Both the position numbers and the translations under genes were made by a program. Under the pieces are notes generated by a model that did not search any database, was not told where the DNA came from, and saw nothing but the letters and a program-made list of their open reading frames with translations. A stretch of DNA of 9,110 nt from JAZDLC01 sp043802345 (GTDB lineage Bacteria; Planctomycetota; B15-G4; JADJEK01). The stretch lies in the NCBI GenBank assembly GCA_043802345.1, contig JAZDLC010000475.1, forward strand, positions 1 through 9,110, in the 5' to 3' direction. Below, in pieces: positions 1 through 6,660 of this stretch. Positions within the stretch are counted from its first letter, which is position 1, and each line of letters opens with the position of its first letter.

Positions 1-22
1 ACCGGTGATGGGCACCCGGTTC

Positions 23-26
23 GGAG
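23..26 (+). promoter_or_regulatory. Ribosome binding site deciding the protease start
   Basis: GGAG, inside the purine run GGAGAAGG at 23-30, sits 5 bases before the ATG at 32. It favours that start over the in-frame GTG at 5 and ATG at 8, which have almost no upstream sequence in the window to judge. Confidence 0.6.
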
Positions 27-31
27 AAGGT

Positions 32-1318
32 ATGACGCGGCGAGCACTCCCATATGGACTCCTGGGAGTCGTCGGATTCCTCGGTTTCGCGGCGGGTTCC
101 ATCCTGGATCCAATCCCGCTGCAATGGGGCGATCTGTTCGCGGAGAGCGAGGCCAGGTCCAGGCCGGTCGAGCAGCGCATCACCCCTCTGGGAGGCGACG
201 AGCAGGCCACCGTCGATCTGTTCGAGCGCTCTTCCCGGTCCGTGGTCTTCATCGCCACCAGCCACCTCCAGGAACTGGTGCTGATGCCGGGCGGCAAGCA
301 GGCGGTCAGCGTGGGGCCCGAGCTCCGCTCCCAGCTTCGCCAGTCCTGGATCGAGAATCCGGGGACCATTTCGGTGCCGCCGGACGCTTCGGGAGGCCAG
401 CTCCTGACCTTCGATCCCACCTGTATCGATCGGAACTTCCGGTGGGGAAGCGGTTCCGGAATCGTCTGGGACCGGGAGGGACATGTCATCACCAACTACC
501 ATGTGCTGACCGACGCCTGGGATCTGATGGTTCGCCTCCCGGATTTCAGCGACTGGCCCGCCCGGCTGATCGGCTTCGACGAGGACAAGGACCTGGCCGT
601 GCTCAAGGTCGATGCGCCCGCCGACCGGCTCAGCCCCCTCGCCATCGGCCGCTCCGACAGCCTGAGGGTCGGACAGAGGGCGTACTCCCTCGGCAATCCG
701 TTCGGCCTCTCGAGCAGCCTCACGGAGGGGATCATCAGCGCGCTCGGCCGGACGATTCGCTCCGGCACCGGCGCGGGGCGCATCATCCAGAACGTGATCC
801 AGACCGACGCGGCCATCAATCCGGGCAACTCGGGCGGACCGCTGCTCGATTCCGCGGGCCGGTTGATCGGCGTCACGACGGCCATGGTCTCCGAGTCGGG
901 CAACAGCTCGGGCATCGGCTTCGCCATTCCGGTCGACACGGTCAACCGGATCGTTCCGGACCTGATCAACTTCGGCCACGCCACCCGCGCCGGCCTCGGC
1001 ATCCGGGTGCAGACCGGGCTGGTCGGCCAGATCGAAGGGGTCCTGATCGCCTTCGTCCTGCCGGGGTCCCCTGCCGAGCACGCCGGCCTGCGGGGCGGCA
1101 TGAACCCGGAGACGCTGGTGTTCGATCGCAGGGGCGACATCATCATCGCCATCGACGACGAGCCGGTGACCGAGTTCGACGACCTGTGGACGGAACTGGA
1201 CGATCACTACCCGGGCGATTCGGTCAAGGTCACCTACAGGCGCGGCAACGAGATCGCTTCCACCACCATCGAACTCGACGTGCTCCCTCCGGAAGGCCAG
1301 GGAACGGCGCCGGAGTAG
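32..1318 (+). CDS. HtrA/Deg-type trypsin-like serine protease with one PDZ domain, membrane anchored
   Basis: Predicted envelope protease that degrades or senses misfolded exported proteins. The ATG at 32 is chosen because GGAG at 23-26 lies 5 bases upstream; GTG at 5 and ATG at 8 lack a comparable site. The product is 428 residues. Residues about 5-25 form a hydrophobic N-terminal anchor or signal. The trypsin-like domain begins at GSGSG (139-143). The catalytic triad is complete: His157 in TNYHVL, Asp187 in KDLAVL and Ser267 in GNSGGPL. A single PDZ domain covers about 323-420 (GVLIAFVLPGSPAEHAGL, then GDIIIAIDDEPVTEF). The short insert between those PDZ blocks recalls chloroplast Deg1-type proteins. 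Residues about 77-138, before the catalytic domain, form a longer and unfamiliar segment compared with typical DegP. The gene converges with the next one, leaving 4 bases between stop codons. Family assignment is firm; substrate is unknown. Confidence 0.95.
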   Translation: MTRRALPYGLLGVVGFLGFAAGSILDPIPLQWGDLFAESEARSRPVEQRITPLGGDEQATVDLFERSSRSVVFIATSHLQELVLMPGGKQAVSVGPELRSQLRQSWIENPGTISVPPDASGGQLLTFDPTCIDRNFRWGSGSGIVWDREGHVITNYHVLTDAWDLMVRLPDFSDWPARLIGFDEDKDLAVLKVDAPADRLSPLAIGRSDSLRVGQRAYSLGNPFGLSSSLTEGIISALGRTIRSGTGAGRIIQNVIQTDAAINPGNSGGPLLDSAGRLIGVTTAMVSESGNSSGIGFAIPVDTVNRIVPDLINFGHATRAGLGIRVQTGLVGQIEGVLIAFVLPGSPAEHAGLRGGMNPETLVFDRRGDIIIAIDDEPVTEFDDLWTELDDHYPGDSVKVTYRRGNEIASTTIELDVLPPEGQGTAPE

Positions 1319-1322
1319 AGCT

Positions 1323-2531
1323 TCAGCCCCCCGTGCCGAGGTGGACCGGAATCAGGTACAGCAGCTCCAGGGAAGAGATCTGCGTGTTACCGGTCAACTC
1401 CCTCACCATCTCGGTCGACCTCGGGTCGGCGAGGGCGGCCGCGACGCGGACCACGTCCTTCTCCGCTGCTTCTTTCGGGGGCAGGACCACGTTGACATGG
1501 TTCTCGGCCAGGAATTCCATCCGGTCAGGAACGACTGCGGCCCGGATTCTGGCCTTTCTGCCGTGACCCGTCACCCGGTTCACCACGATCGCCGGGCCGA
1601 CGAGCGGCTTTCTCCCGCGCACGAAGCCGGGCTTCCCTGTCTTTCCCCGCAGATCAAGCGCGCCCTTCCCCACGTTGTGGGCCCACAGGAGGCGGACGGC
1701 CTCCTCGGGCTCTTGCGACAGCAGCTCCCGCACCTGGTTCCAGACGACTGATCCCGTCCGGACGGAGTATCCCAGCGCGTCGAGTGTGGTCGCCCCCTCG
1801 AACAGAGTTCGCAACCGCTCAGGGTGCTGGCAGAGGAGGCGGAACGGCCCCCGCGAGAAGACGAACCGCCCGTCGTCCGGCTCCCCCTTGACGATTCGCA
1901 GCAACATGACCGCCTGGTTGGCGTCGACGAAGCGGTCGGCCGACTTCTGGACGCGCAGGCTCTCGACCCTGCAGGTGGACAGAATGAACTCTCGCAGAGA
2001 CTGGAAGTAGGCGCCGTTGTTCATCGAGGGCGGCAGGACGAAGGCCAGCATTCCGCCGGGCCTGAGCAGTTCCAGGCCGAGCTTCACGAAGCAGGCGTAG
2101 GTGTTCGGCCGGCCGGAGATGGCCGTGGCGTACCGCATGCGAAAGGCGGCGTCCGGCTTGAACTGGAAGTAGGGTGGATTGCCGAGGACCAGGTCGTATG
2201 CCGGCTCAAAGGGCGCCGCCAGGGCGTCCTCGCAACGAATCAACGCCTCGGGGACCACCTGCGCGGCGATCCGGGCGAGCTCCGGATCGATTTCGAGCCC
2301 GGCGAGTTGCGCGTCCGGCCAGACCTCCCGGGCAGTGCGCAGGAACTCGCCCGTCCCACAGGCGGGATCCAGAATGGCGGGACGCGCCGGAAGCCGGACC
2401 TGGTCGAGCAACGCTCTGCGAAGGTCTTCCGGAGTGAAGAACTGCCCGAACGCCTTCCGCTTCGCGAGCGGAGTCCGGCCGATGTAGTCGAGGGTCTCTC
2501 GTCTCAGTGATGGTGCGGGCACAGGTTCCAT
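1323..2531 (-). CDS. N6-adenine DNA methyltransferase, Eco57I/TaqI-like, solitary
   Basis: Predicted to transfer a methyl group from S-adenosylmethionine to adenine N6 at a specific DNA site. The ATG at 2531 gives 402 residues. The frame stays open to a TTG at 2627, but that would overlap the divergent gene. Motifs appear in the order X-I-IV: GQFFTP at 29-34, the SAM-binding DPACGTG at 55-61, and the catalytic NPPY at 118-121. Residues about 310-350 (VVNRVTGHGRKARI, then AENHVNVVLP) resemble the TaqI-like specificity region of type II/IIG adenine methylases. TGNTQIS at 380-386 is another mark of this group. No endonuclease domain is fused and none is encoded nearby, so it could be an orphan methylase or the remnant of a restriction system. 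No clear Shine-Dalgarno precedes the start, so the exact N-terminus is uncertain. The recognition sequence cannot be read from the protein. Confidence 0.9.
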   Translation of the reverse strand: MEPVPAPSLRRETLDYIGRTPLAKRKAFGQFFTPEDLRRALLDQVRLPARPAILDPACGTGEFLRTAREVWPDAQLAGLEIDPELARIAAQVVPEALIRCEDALAAPFEPAYDLVLGNPPYFQFKPDAAFRMRYATAISGRPNTYACFVKLGLELLRPGGMLAFVLPPSMNNGAYFQSLREFILSTCRVESLRVQKSADRFVDANQAVMLLRIVKGEPDDGRFVFSRGPFRLLCQHPERLRTLFEGATTLDALGYSVRTGSVVWNQVRELLSQEPEEAVRLLWAHNVGKGALDLRGKTGKPGFVRGRKPLVGPAIVVNRVTGHGRKARIRAAVVPDRMEFLAENHVNVVLPPKEAAEKDVVRVAAALADPRSTEMVRELTGNTQISSLELLYLIPVHLGTGG

Positions 2532-2604
2532 GTATAAGGCAGTGGACAGACGCTCGCGGTCTGTTTCAACAGGCCGTGCTTGATTGTTCGTTGCCGGTAT
2601 CACG
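2532..2604. promoter_or_regulatory. Divergent spacer between two methyltransferase genes with two small inverted repeats
   Basis: This 73-base spacer must hold the start signals of both divergent methyltransferase genes, if the ATG starts are right. It contains ACAGAC (2546-2551) and its complement GTCTGT (2559-2564) around a 7-base loop, followed by the palindrome CTGTT-TC-AACAG (2561-2572). Such symmetry is compatible with a shared operator, but no convincing -35/-10 pair or strong ribosome site was found on either strand. The regulatory role is inference. Confidence 0.4.
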
Positions 2605-3789
2605 ATGAAACACAGGAAAGAGAGCAAGCAGCGCCGGGCCTTCAGCCAGATCGGCGGGGTCGTTTCCTGCGCCGGCGACCCGGAATCGGCCCGCCTGCTG
2701 TCGCGGGCCTGGGAGGCCGCCTCCGGTGACGGTCGGCTCCTGACTCACGGCTTCCATCCCTACCCCGCACGGGTGCACCCGCTCCTGATCCGGTCACTGC
2801 TCGAGGCCTATTCGCAGCCGGGACAACTGGTGGTCGACCCCTTCTCCGGCAGCGGCACGGTGGTGGTGGAAGCGCTCGCCGCGGGCCGCAGGGCGATTGG
2901 GACGGAGATCAACCGGGTGGCCCTCTCCGTGGCCTGGACCCGGCTGCTGCTGCTGGGCGGGCCTGAGAGAAGACAGCTCGAGGAAAGCGCCTCCACCCTT
3001 GCCTCGCGAGCTGCCCGCTCCAGGAGTGGACACGTCCCCGTGGATCTGCCCGGGGAGCTGGCCAGGCAGTTCTCCCCGACCACCCTGCTGGAGCTGACGA
3101 CTCTGCGGAACGCTCTCGAGACGATCGCGGACGACCCCATCCGCACCGCCCTGCGCATGGTGCTCTCTTCGCTGGTGGTCAAGCTGTCCAGGAGACTCTC
3201 GGAAACCAACGCCCGCTCCGGGGATGGCCGGAATCCCGCCGGCATCACCTACCGCCTGTTCAAGGAGCGCACCACCGAGTTGGCCCTGGCCCTGCGGGAT
3301 CTGAAGCGGGCGGCACATGATGGTTGCGTGCGGCCGCTGCTGGTGGCGGGGGACGCCCGGCAACTCCCCCTGCGGGACGGTTCCGTCGACCTGGTGCTGA
3401 CCTCCCCCCCTTACCTTGGAACGTACGACTATGCGGAGGTCCAGCACCTCCGCGAGGCTTTCCTCGGCCTCCCGCCCGGCGACCGCTCGGCGCGGGAAAT
3501 CGGCTCGAGGAGCGGCTCCCAGCTCCCCCCCACCCTGGCTCTGAAACAGTACCGGCAGGATCTGACCGCTGTCCTGCGCGAGGCCCGGCGCATCCTTCGC
3601 CCGGGCCGGTCGGCCATTCTCGTCCTCGGCGATTCCACCGTCGGAGACACCTTCGTCGATGCCGACCAGGTCGTGCGAGATGCCGCCCTCGCCGCCGGTC
3701 TCTCCTGCGTGGCCCGCTCCTCCCAGACACGCCCCAAGGCCCGGAAAGGACCGGCCCGGGAGCACTTGATCGCGCTCTCCAGACCCTGA
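2605..3789 (+). CDS. SAM-dependent methyltransferase with TSPPY motif, probably DNA cytosine-N4
   Basis: Predicted site-specific DNA methyltransferase. The ATG at 2605 gives 394 residues; an in-frame TTG at 2584 is less likely. A motif-X-like HGFHPYPARVHP lies at 48-59, the SAM-binding VDPFSGSGT at about 77-85, and the acidic EIN at 101-103. A helical stretch of about 160 residues follows, then DLVLTSPPY at 262-270 as catalytic motif IV and a closing REHLIAL near 385-391. SPPY with order X-I-IV is typical of amino-methyltransferases of the N4-cytosine kind. The long helical middle may be the target-recognition part. The same folds occur in Trm11-like RNA methyltransferases, so an RNA substrate is an alternative, although no THUMP domain is visible. 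It stands head to head with an adenine methyltransferase, and no endonuclease is present. Methyltransferase identity is firm; base specificity is not. Confidence 0.85.
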   Translation: MKHRKESKQRRAFSQIGGVVSCAGDPESARLLSRAWEAASGDGRLLTHGFHPYPARVHPLLIRSLLEAYSQPGQLVVDPFSGSGTVVVEALAAGRRAIGTEINRVALSVAWTRLLLLGGPERRQLEESASTLASRAARSRSGHVPVDLPGELARQFSPTTLLELTTLRNALETIADDPIRTALRMVLSSLVVKLSRRLSETNARSGDGRNPAGITYRLFKERTTELALALRDLKRAAHDGCVRPLLVAGDARQLPLRDGSVDLVLTSPPYLGTYDYAEVQHLREAFLGLPPGDRSAREIGSRSGSQLPPTLALKQYRQDLTAVLREARRILRPGRSAILVLGDSTVGDTFVDADQVVRDAALAAGLSCVARSSQTRPKARKGPAREHLIALSRP

Positions 3790-3863
3790 CTCGGTTTTTT
3801 TTCGAATGAGGACAACCAGAGGCCGGGCCCAGTGTTGAAATCATAGGCCTTGGGGCTGTTTGT

Positions 3864-3913
3864 CCGAGGAATAGACAGAGTATTCCCTCGGCGGATTCCC
3901 TGGGAGAGGAATC
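3864..3913 (+). promoter_or_regulatory. Two adjacent hairpins in the leader of the Spy-like gene
   Basis: The 186-base gap between 3789 and 3976 contains two consecutive inverted repeats. CCGAGGAATA (3864-3873) pairs with TATTCCCTCGG (3881-3891) with one bulged C and a 7-base loop. GATTCC (3894-3899) pairs with GGAATC (3908-3913) around an 8-base loop. The right arm of the first (TATTCCCTC) can also pair with GAGGAAT at 3906-3912, which gives a competing fold. This is the arrangement expected of a leader RNA or a protein-binding operator. I do not recognise a known riboswitch class, and no clear promoter was found. Confidence 0.45.
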
Positions 3914-3975
3914 GCTGCCCCCTCCCAAGGACGGCTCACATCGCCGTCGTCACTCGAATTCAGAGGAGACCCAGA

Positions 3976-4728
3976 ATGAAGATGCAGTTGCTCCTGACCC
4001 TGGCAGCGGCGCTGGTGGGCGGCGTGGCCGGCGCCATCGTGGTCGGCGCTGGACAGTCTGCGCCGGAATCCGCGAACCCGAATGTGGTGGAGATCGCGGC
4101 CCTCGAGAATCGGCTCGACGATCTGGCCCGGCAGAACGACCGGCTCCAGGAACAGCTCAACCGGCTCGAGGTGATGCCTTCGGCAGCAGAACCGGTGCGG
4201 GCCGTTGTCGATGCGGAGGCGCCTCCAACGGTCGAAGAGGAACAGATCGCGGCGATGATGAAAGAGCTGCGGCAGGTGAAGGGGGAGACCTCGAGCCTGC
4301 CCGAGAACTTCACGATTCAGGTCGGGGCCGCGCTCGAGAAGATCCGGGCCCAGGAAGAAAAGGAACGGGAAGAGCAGCGGCAGAAGGCCCGGGACGAGAG
4401 GTTCGAGCGTCAGCTCGCGGAGCTCGCGAAGACGCTGGGCATGGACGCCTACCAGACAAACGAGATGCGCAACACGCTGAACGCCCAGACCAAGAAGCTG
4501 GAGGACGCCCGGGATCTGATGCGTGATACAGGCGACTGGACCCTGATGCGGGAGTCAATGCAAGGCCTCCGCGAGGAGACGAACGCAGCCCTTGCGCAAT
4601 TCCTCACTCCGACCCAGCTCGCCCAGTATCAGGAAACAGAGGGAGATCGCGGGATGGGATTCCGCGGGGGCCGTGGTGGCGGACCTGGTGGCGGCGGTGG
4701 CGGGCGCGGCGGCGGCGGTGGGCGCTGA
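3976..4728 (+). CDS. Exported coiled-coil Spy/CpxP-like protein with glycine-rich tail
   Basis: Uncharacterised envelope protein of 250 residues. The ATG at 3976 is well placed, with AGGAG at 3964-3968 spaced 7 bases away. The frame is open further upstream to 3850, but that part is leader. Residues about 4-24 form a hydrophobic signal or anchor. Residues 38-66 (ALENRLDDLARQNDRLQEQL) look like a heptad coiled coil, and 118-150 is a charged helix rich in Glu, Lys and Arg. The region 158-220 is helical and ends in FLTPTQLAQY, with LTPTQ at 210-214. This matches the LTxxQ motif of the Spy/CpxP/zinc-resistance family of periplasmic stress proteins. The last 25 residues are almost only Gly and Arg, encoded by a GGC/GGT-rich repeat. 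It converges with a lipoprotein gene 18 bases away. A chaperone or stress role is inferred from one motif and the overall layout. Confidence 0.75.
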   Translation: MKMQLLLTLAAALVGGVAGAIVVGAGQSAPESANPNVVEIAALENRLDDLARQNDRLQEQLNRLEVMPSAAEPVRAVVDAEAPPTVEEEQIAAMMKELRQVKGETSSLPENFTIQVGAALEKIRAQEEKEREEQRQKARDERFERQLAELAKTLGMDAYQTNEMRNTLNAQTKKLEDARDLMRDTGDWTLMRESMQGLREETNAALAQFLTPTQLAQYQETEGDRGMGFRGGRGGGPGGGGGGRGGGGGR

Positions 4729-4746
4729 TTCGCCCGGCAACCTGGT

Positions 4747-5241
4747 TCACGGCTCGCCGCGATAGAACTCCTCGGACGGACCCCCGGGATTCAGGATCGA
4801 TCGGATCCTCTGGAAGAGGACTTGCGATCTCTCGAAGTCGTCCCGATCCTCGGCCCAGCCCACATTGGAGGAGTGGTCATCAGCTGCCAGCAAGCCGGTC
4901 CGCTCCCGGACCTCGGTCTGCACGCGCACCTTCAGCTCCACCCCCTCCTCGAGCGCCGTCACCTCCGCCAGGGCCCGCTCCCGGCGCAGATAGCGAGTCA
5001 CCGGCGACACCGAGTCGAAGTCCCACGCCGACTCGATCTCGCCTGTCCCCCGGTCCCCCTTGGCCTCCTTGAACTCCTTGCGGATCTGCGCCAGGGCCGT
5101 GTCGAACACATCATCGAAACGGATGTCGGTGTAGATCTCGGCTTGCCATTCGGCGGGATCCGCCAGGAGCCTCGCGGCGATCAGGGTGCATCCGGAAAAG
5201 GAAAGACCCGCGAGGATCAACAGGACCAGGGAGCGCAGCAT
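4747..5241 (-). CDS. Small predicted lipoprotein of unknown function
   Basis: A 164-residue protein. The ATG at 5241 is chosen because GAGG lies 6 bases upstream on this strand and the protein then begins directly with a lipoprotein signal: MLRS, a hydrophobic run, and the lipobox SFSGC with Cys18 as the lipidation site. An upstream extension of the frame to 5367 reads through a low-complexity repeat and is probably not translated. The mature part starts with a short linker. It then has a FDDVFDTALAQIRKE helix, a strand region GTGEIESAWDFDSVSPVTRY, a strand ELKVRVQTEVRE and a C-terminal helix FERSQVLFQRIRSIL. This alternating pattern resembles small uncharacterised lipoproteins seen in planctomycetes and relatives. 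No catalytic motif is visible. The gene converges with the Spy-like gene. Function is unknown. Confidence 0.75.
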   Translation of the reverse strand: MLRSLVLLILAGLSFSGCTLIAARLLADPAEWQAEIYTDIRFDDVFDTALAQIRKEFKEAKGDRGTGEIESAWDFDSVSPVTRYLRRERALAEVTALEEGVELKVRVQTEVRERTGLLAADDHSSNVGWAEDRDDFERSQVLFQRIRSILNPGGPSEEFYRGEP

Positions 5242-5283
5242 TCGTGACCTCGAGCTTCGGTGTCTGAGGCTGGCATCGTACAT

Positions 5284-5340
5284 GGTCTCCAGCTCGTTGT
5301 CGTTGTCGTTGTCCTCGTCGTAATCGTTCTCGTACGACGC
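5284..5340. repeat. Degenerate CGTTGT / ACGA low-complexity tract upstream of the lipoprotein
   Basis: Three exact copies of CGTTGT occupy 5295-5312, followed by related CGTCGTAATCGTTCTCGTACG units. Read on the minus strand this is a run of NACGA-type units that would encode alternating Asp, Asn, Glu and Tyr. A complementary copy, CGACAACGACAACG, lies at 5381-5394. The simple periodicity and the position before the true lipoprotein start point to a non-coding intergenic repeat. Function is not known. Confidence 0.65.
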
Positions 5341-5380
5341 ACGTCTGATCCGGGAAGGGGCCGTCATCGAGTCACGAAGG

Positions 5381-5394
5381 CGACAACGACAACG
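5381..5394. repeat. Inverted copy of the CGTTGT tract
   Basis: CGACAACGACAACG at 5381-5394 is the exact reverse complement of 5295-5308, so a 14-bp stem around a 72-base loop is possible in the spacer between the aminotransferase and the lipoprotein genes. The remainder of this 183-base spacer (5242-5424) shows no other gene or clear promoter. Confidence 0.55.
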
Positions 5395-5424
5395 GTCTGG
5401 CGAGCATGAGGCAGCGGCTTCTTC

Positions 5425-6621
5425 TCATCCCAGCACTTCCGAGATCGCCGCCACGCCCCGGTTCAGATCCTCCTCGGAGATCACCAGCGGCGGCAGCAAC
5501 CGCAGCACGCGCGGCCCGGCGGGAAGGGCCCAGATCCGCCGCTCCATGAGCTTGCCGATCACCGGCGCGACCTCTTGATCGAGTTCGATGCCGATCATCA
5601 GTCCCAGGCCGCGGACCTCCTTGACCATGGGGAGAGCCCGCGCTTCGAGCTCACGCCGCACGCGATCTCCCAGCCGGGCTGACCGTTCCGGAAGACGCTC
5701 ATCTCTCACGACCTTCAGCACGGCCCGGCTCGCCGCGCAGGCGAGCGGGTTGCCGCCGAAGGTCGAGGCGTGACGGCCGGCTTCGATCTTGCCCAGAGCC
5801 TCCCGCCAGGCCACCGCCCCCATCGGGATACCGCCCCCCAGAGCCTTCCCCAGAGCCACCACATCGGGGCGAAGGCCGATCCGCTCCGAAGCGAACCACG
5901 CGCCAGTGCGGCCGAGACCTGTCTGGACCTCGTCCGCGATGATCAGGACGCCGCGCTCCCGAGAGAGACGCTGGAGCGCCTCCACGAATCCGGCCGTCGC
6001 CAGGTGGACGCCGCCCTCGCCCTGAACCGGCTCCAACAGGAAGGCGGCCACGTCGTCTGTCAGCGCGCCGTCGAGAGCGTTGATGTCGTTGAACGGTACA
6101 TGCCGGAAGCCGGGAACCAGTGGTTGGAACGGGTCCCGATAGTGCGGCTTCCAGGTGGCGCTCAGGGAACCCAGGGTCCGCCCATGGAACCCCCGTTCCG
6201 TCGCCACGATTCCCGGGCGGCCGGTGAACAGCCGCGCCACCTTGATCGCTCCCTCCACCGCTTCCGTTCCGGAGCTGCAGGGGTGAATGATCGATACGGC
6301 GCCCCGTTCCGTTTCGCCCAGGCTCTCCGCGAGCACGGCGCACAGTTCCTTCATCCACAGGGCACGCTGGTCGTTGAAGCCGCCCTCGGTGTAGAACACG
6401 AGCCGCGCTGCCTGATCCTGGATGGCGCGCGTCACCTCCGCGTGCGTATGGCCCACGCACCCCCATCCGTTCGCGGCGGCCAGATCGAGAAACTCGTTCC
6501 CTTCCTGATCGAACAACCGGGCACCCTCACCACGGGTGATGACCACCTTGCGGCGCGGAAAGCCGCCGGACATGTGGCGGGACTCGAACTCGATCAACTG
6601 CGCGCTCTCGTGAGCATCCAT
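5425..6621 (-). CDS. Class III PLP-dependent aminotransferase, acetylornithine/LysW-lysine type (ArgD/LysJ-like)
   Basis: Predicted to move an amino group between glutamate and an N-acylated semialdehyde, as in arginine (ArgD) or LysW-dependent lysine (LysJ) synthesis. The ATG at 6621 gives 398 residues with AAGG 9 bases upstream; the TTG at 6645 is less likely. PLP-binding motifs are complete: SSGTEA at 116-121, GFHGRTLGSLS around 144-154, the cofactor Asp230 in ADEVQTGLGRTG, and the Schiff-base Lys259 in ALGKALGGG. STFGGNP follows at 286-292. The N-terminal GGFPRRKVVITRGEGARLFD and C-terminal VLRLLPPLVISEEDL are like LysJ/ArgD proteins. Length is normal. No other arg or lys genes lie in the window, so the exact substrate is open; ornithine or GABA aminotransferase are possible alternatives. 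Its start lies 33 bases after the sulfatase stop on the same strand, so the two may share a transcript. Confidence 0.9.
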   Translation of the reverse strand: MDAHESAQLIEFESRHMSGGFPRRKVVITRGEGARLFDQEGNEFLDLAAANGWGCVGHTHAEVTRAIQDQAARLVFYTEGGFNDQRALWMKELCAVLAESLGETERGAVSIIHPCSSGTEAVEGAIKVARLFTGRPGIVATERGFHGRTLGSLSATWKPHYRDPFQPLVPGFRHVPFNDINALDGALTDDVAAFLLEPVQGEGGVHLATAGFVEALQRLSRERGVLIIADEVQTGLGRTGAWFASERIGLRPDVVALGKALGGGIPMGAVAWREALGKIEAGRHASTFGGNPLACAASRAVLKVVRDERLPERSARLGDRVRRELEARALPMVKEVRGLGLMIGIELDQEVAPVIGKLMERRIWALPAGPRVLRLLPPLVISEEDLNRGVAAISEVLG

Positions 6622-6643
6622 CGGGGAACACCTTGTGCTTTCC

Positions 6644-6660
6644 AATTGAAACGTTCAATT
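6644..6660. promoter_or_regulatory. AT-rich palindrome at the sulfatase/aminotransferase junction
   Basis: AATTGAA-ACG-TTCAATT is a perfect 7-bp inverted repeat with a 3-base centre. It overlaps the sulfatase stop codon and stands 23 bases before the aminotransferase ATG. AT-rich symmetry is unusual in this GC-rich window and could be an operator or a small RNA hairpin. The function is inference. Confidence 0.35.

Noticed and set aside
124..1566. A 480-codon open frame overlapping the protease and the end of the methyltransferase
   Set aside because: It is a shifted frame over a protease with a full catalytic triad, has low-complexity Arg/Gly/Pro composition and no motif.
2532..2627. Longer adenine methyltransferase starting from TTG at 2627
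   Set aside because: It would overlap the start of the divergent methyltransferase, uses a rare start codon, and adds residues that match no family motif.
1323..3789. BREX, DISARM or another known defence locus around the methyltransferases
   Set aside because: None of the partner genes of those systems (phosphatase, large ATPase, helicase, nuclease) is present in the window.
3787..3802. A run of eight T residues just after the TSPPY methyltransferase, as an intrinsic terminator
   Set aside because: The nearest stem (GGGAGC with GCTCTCC) is imperfect and ends about 14 bases before the T-run, too far for a standard terminator; kept only as a remark.
4747..5367. Longer lipoprotein starting at 5367 or 5283
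   Set aside because: The extension translates the CGTTGT repeat tract and places the signal peptide internally, whereas the ATG at 5241 has GAGG upstream and an immediate lipoprotein signal.
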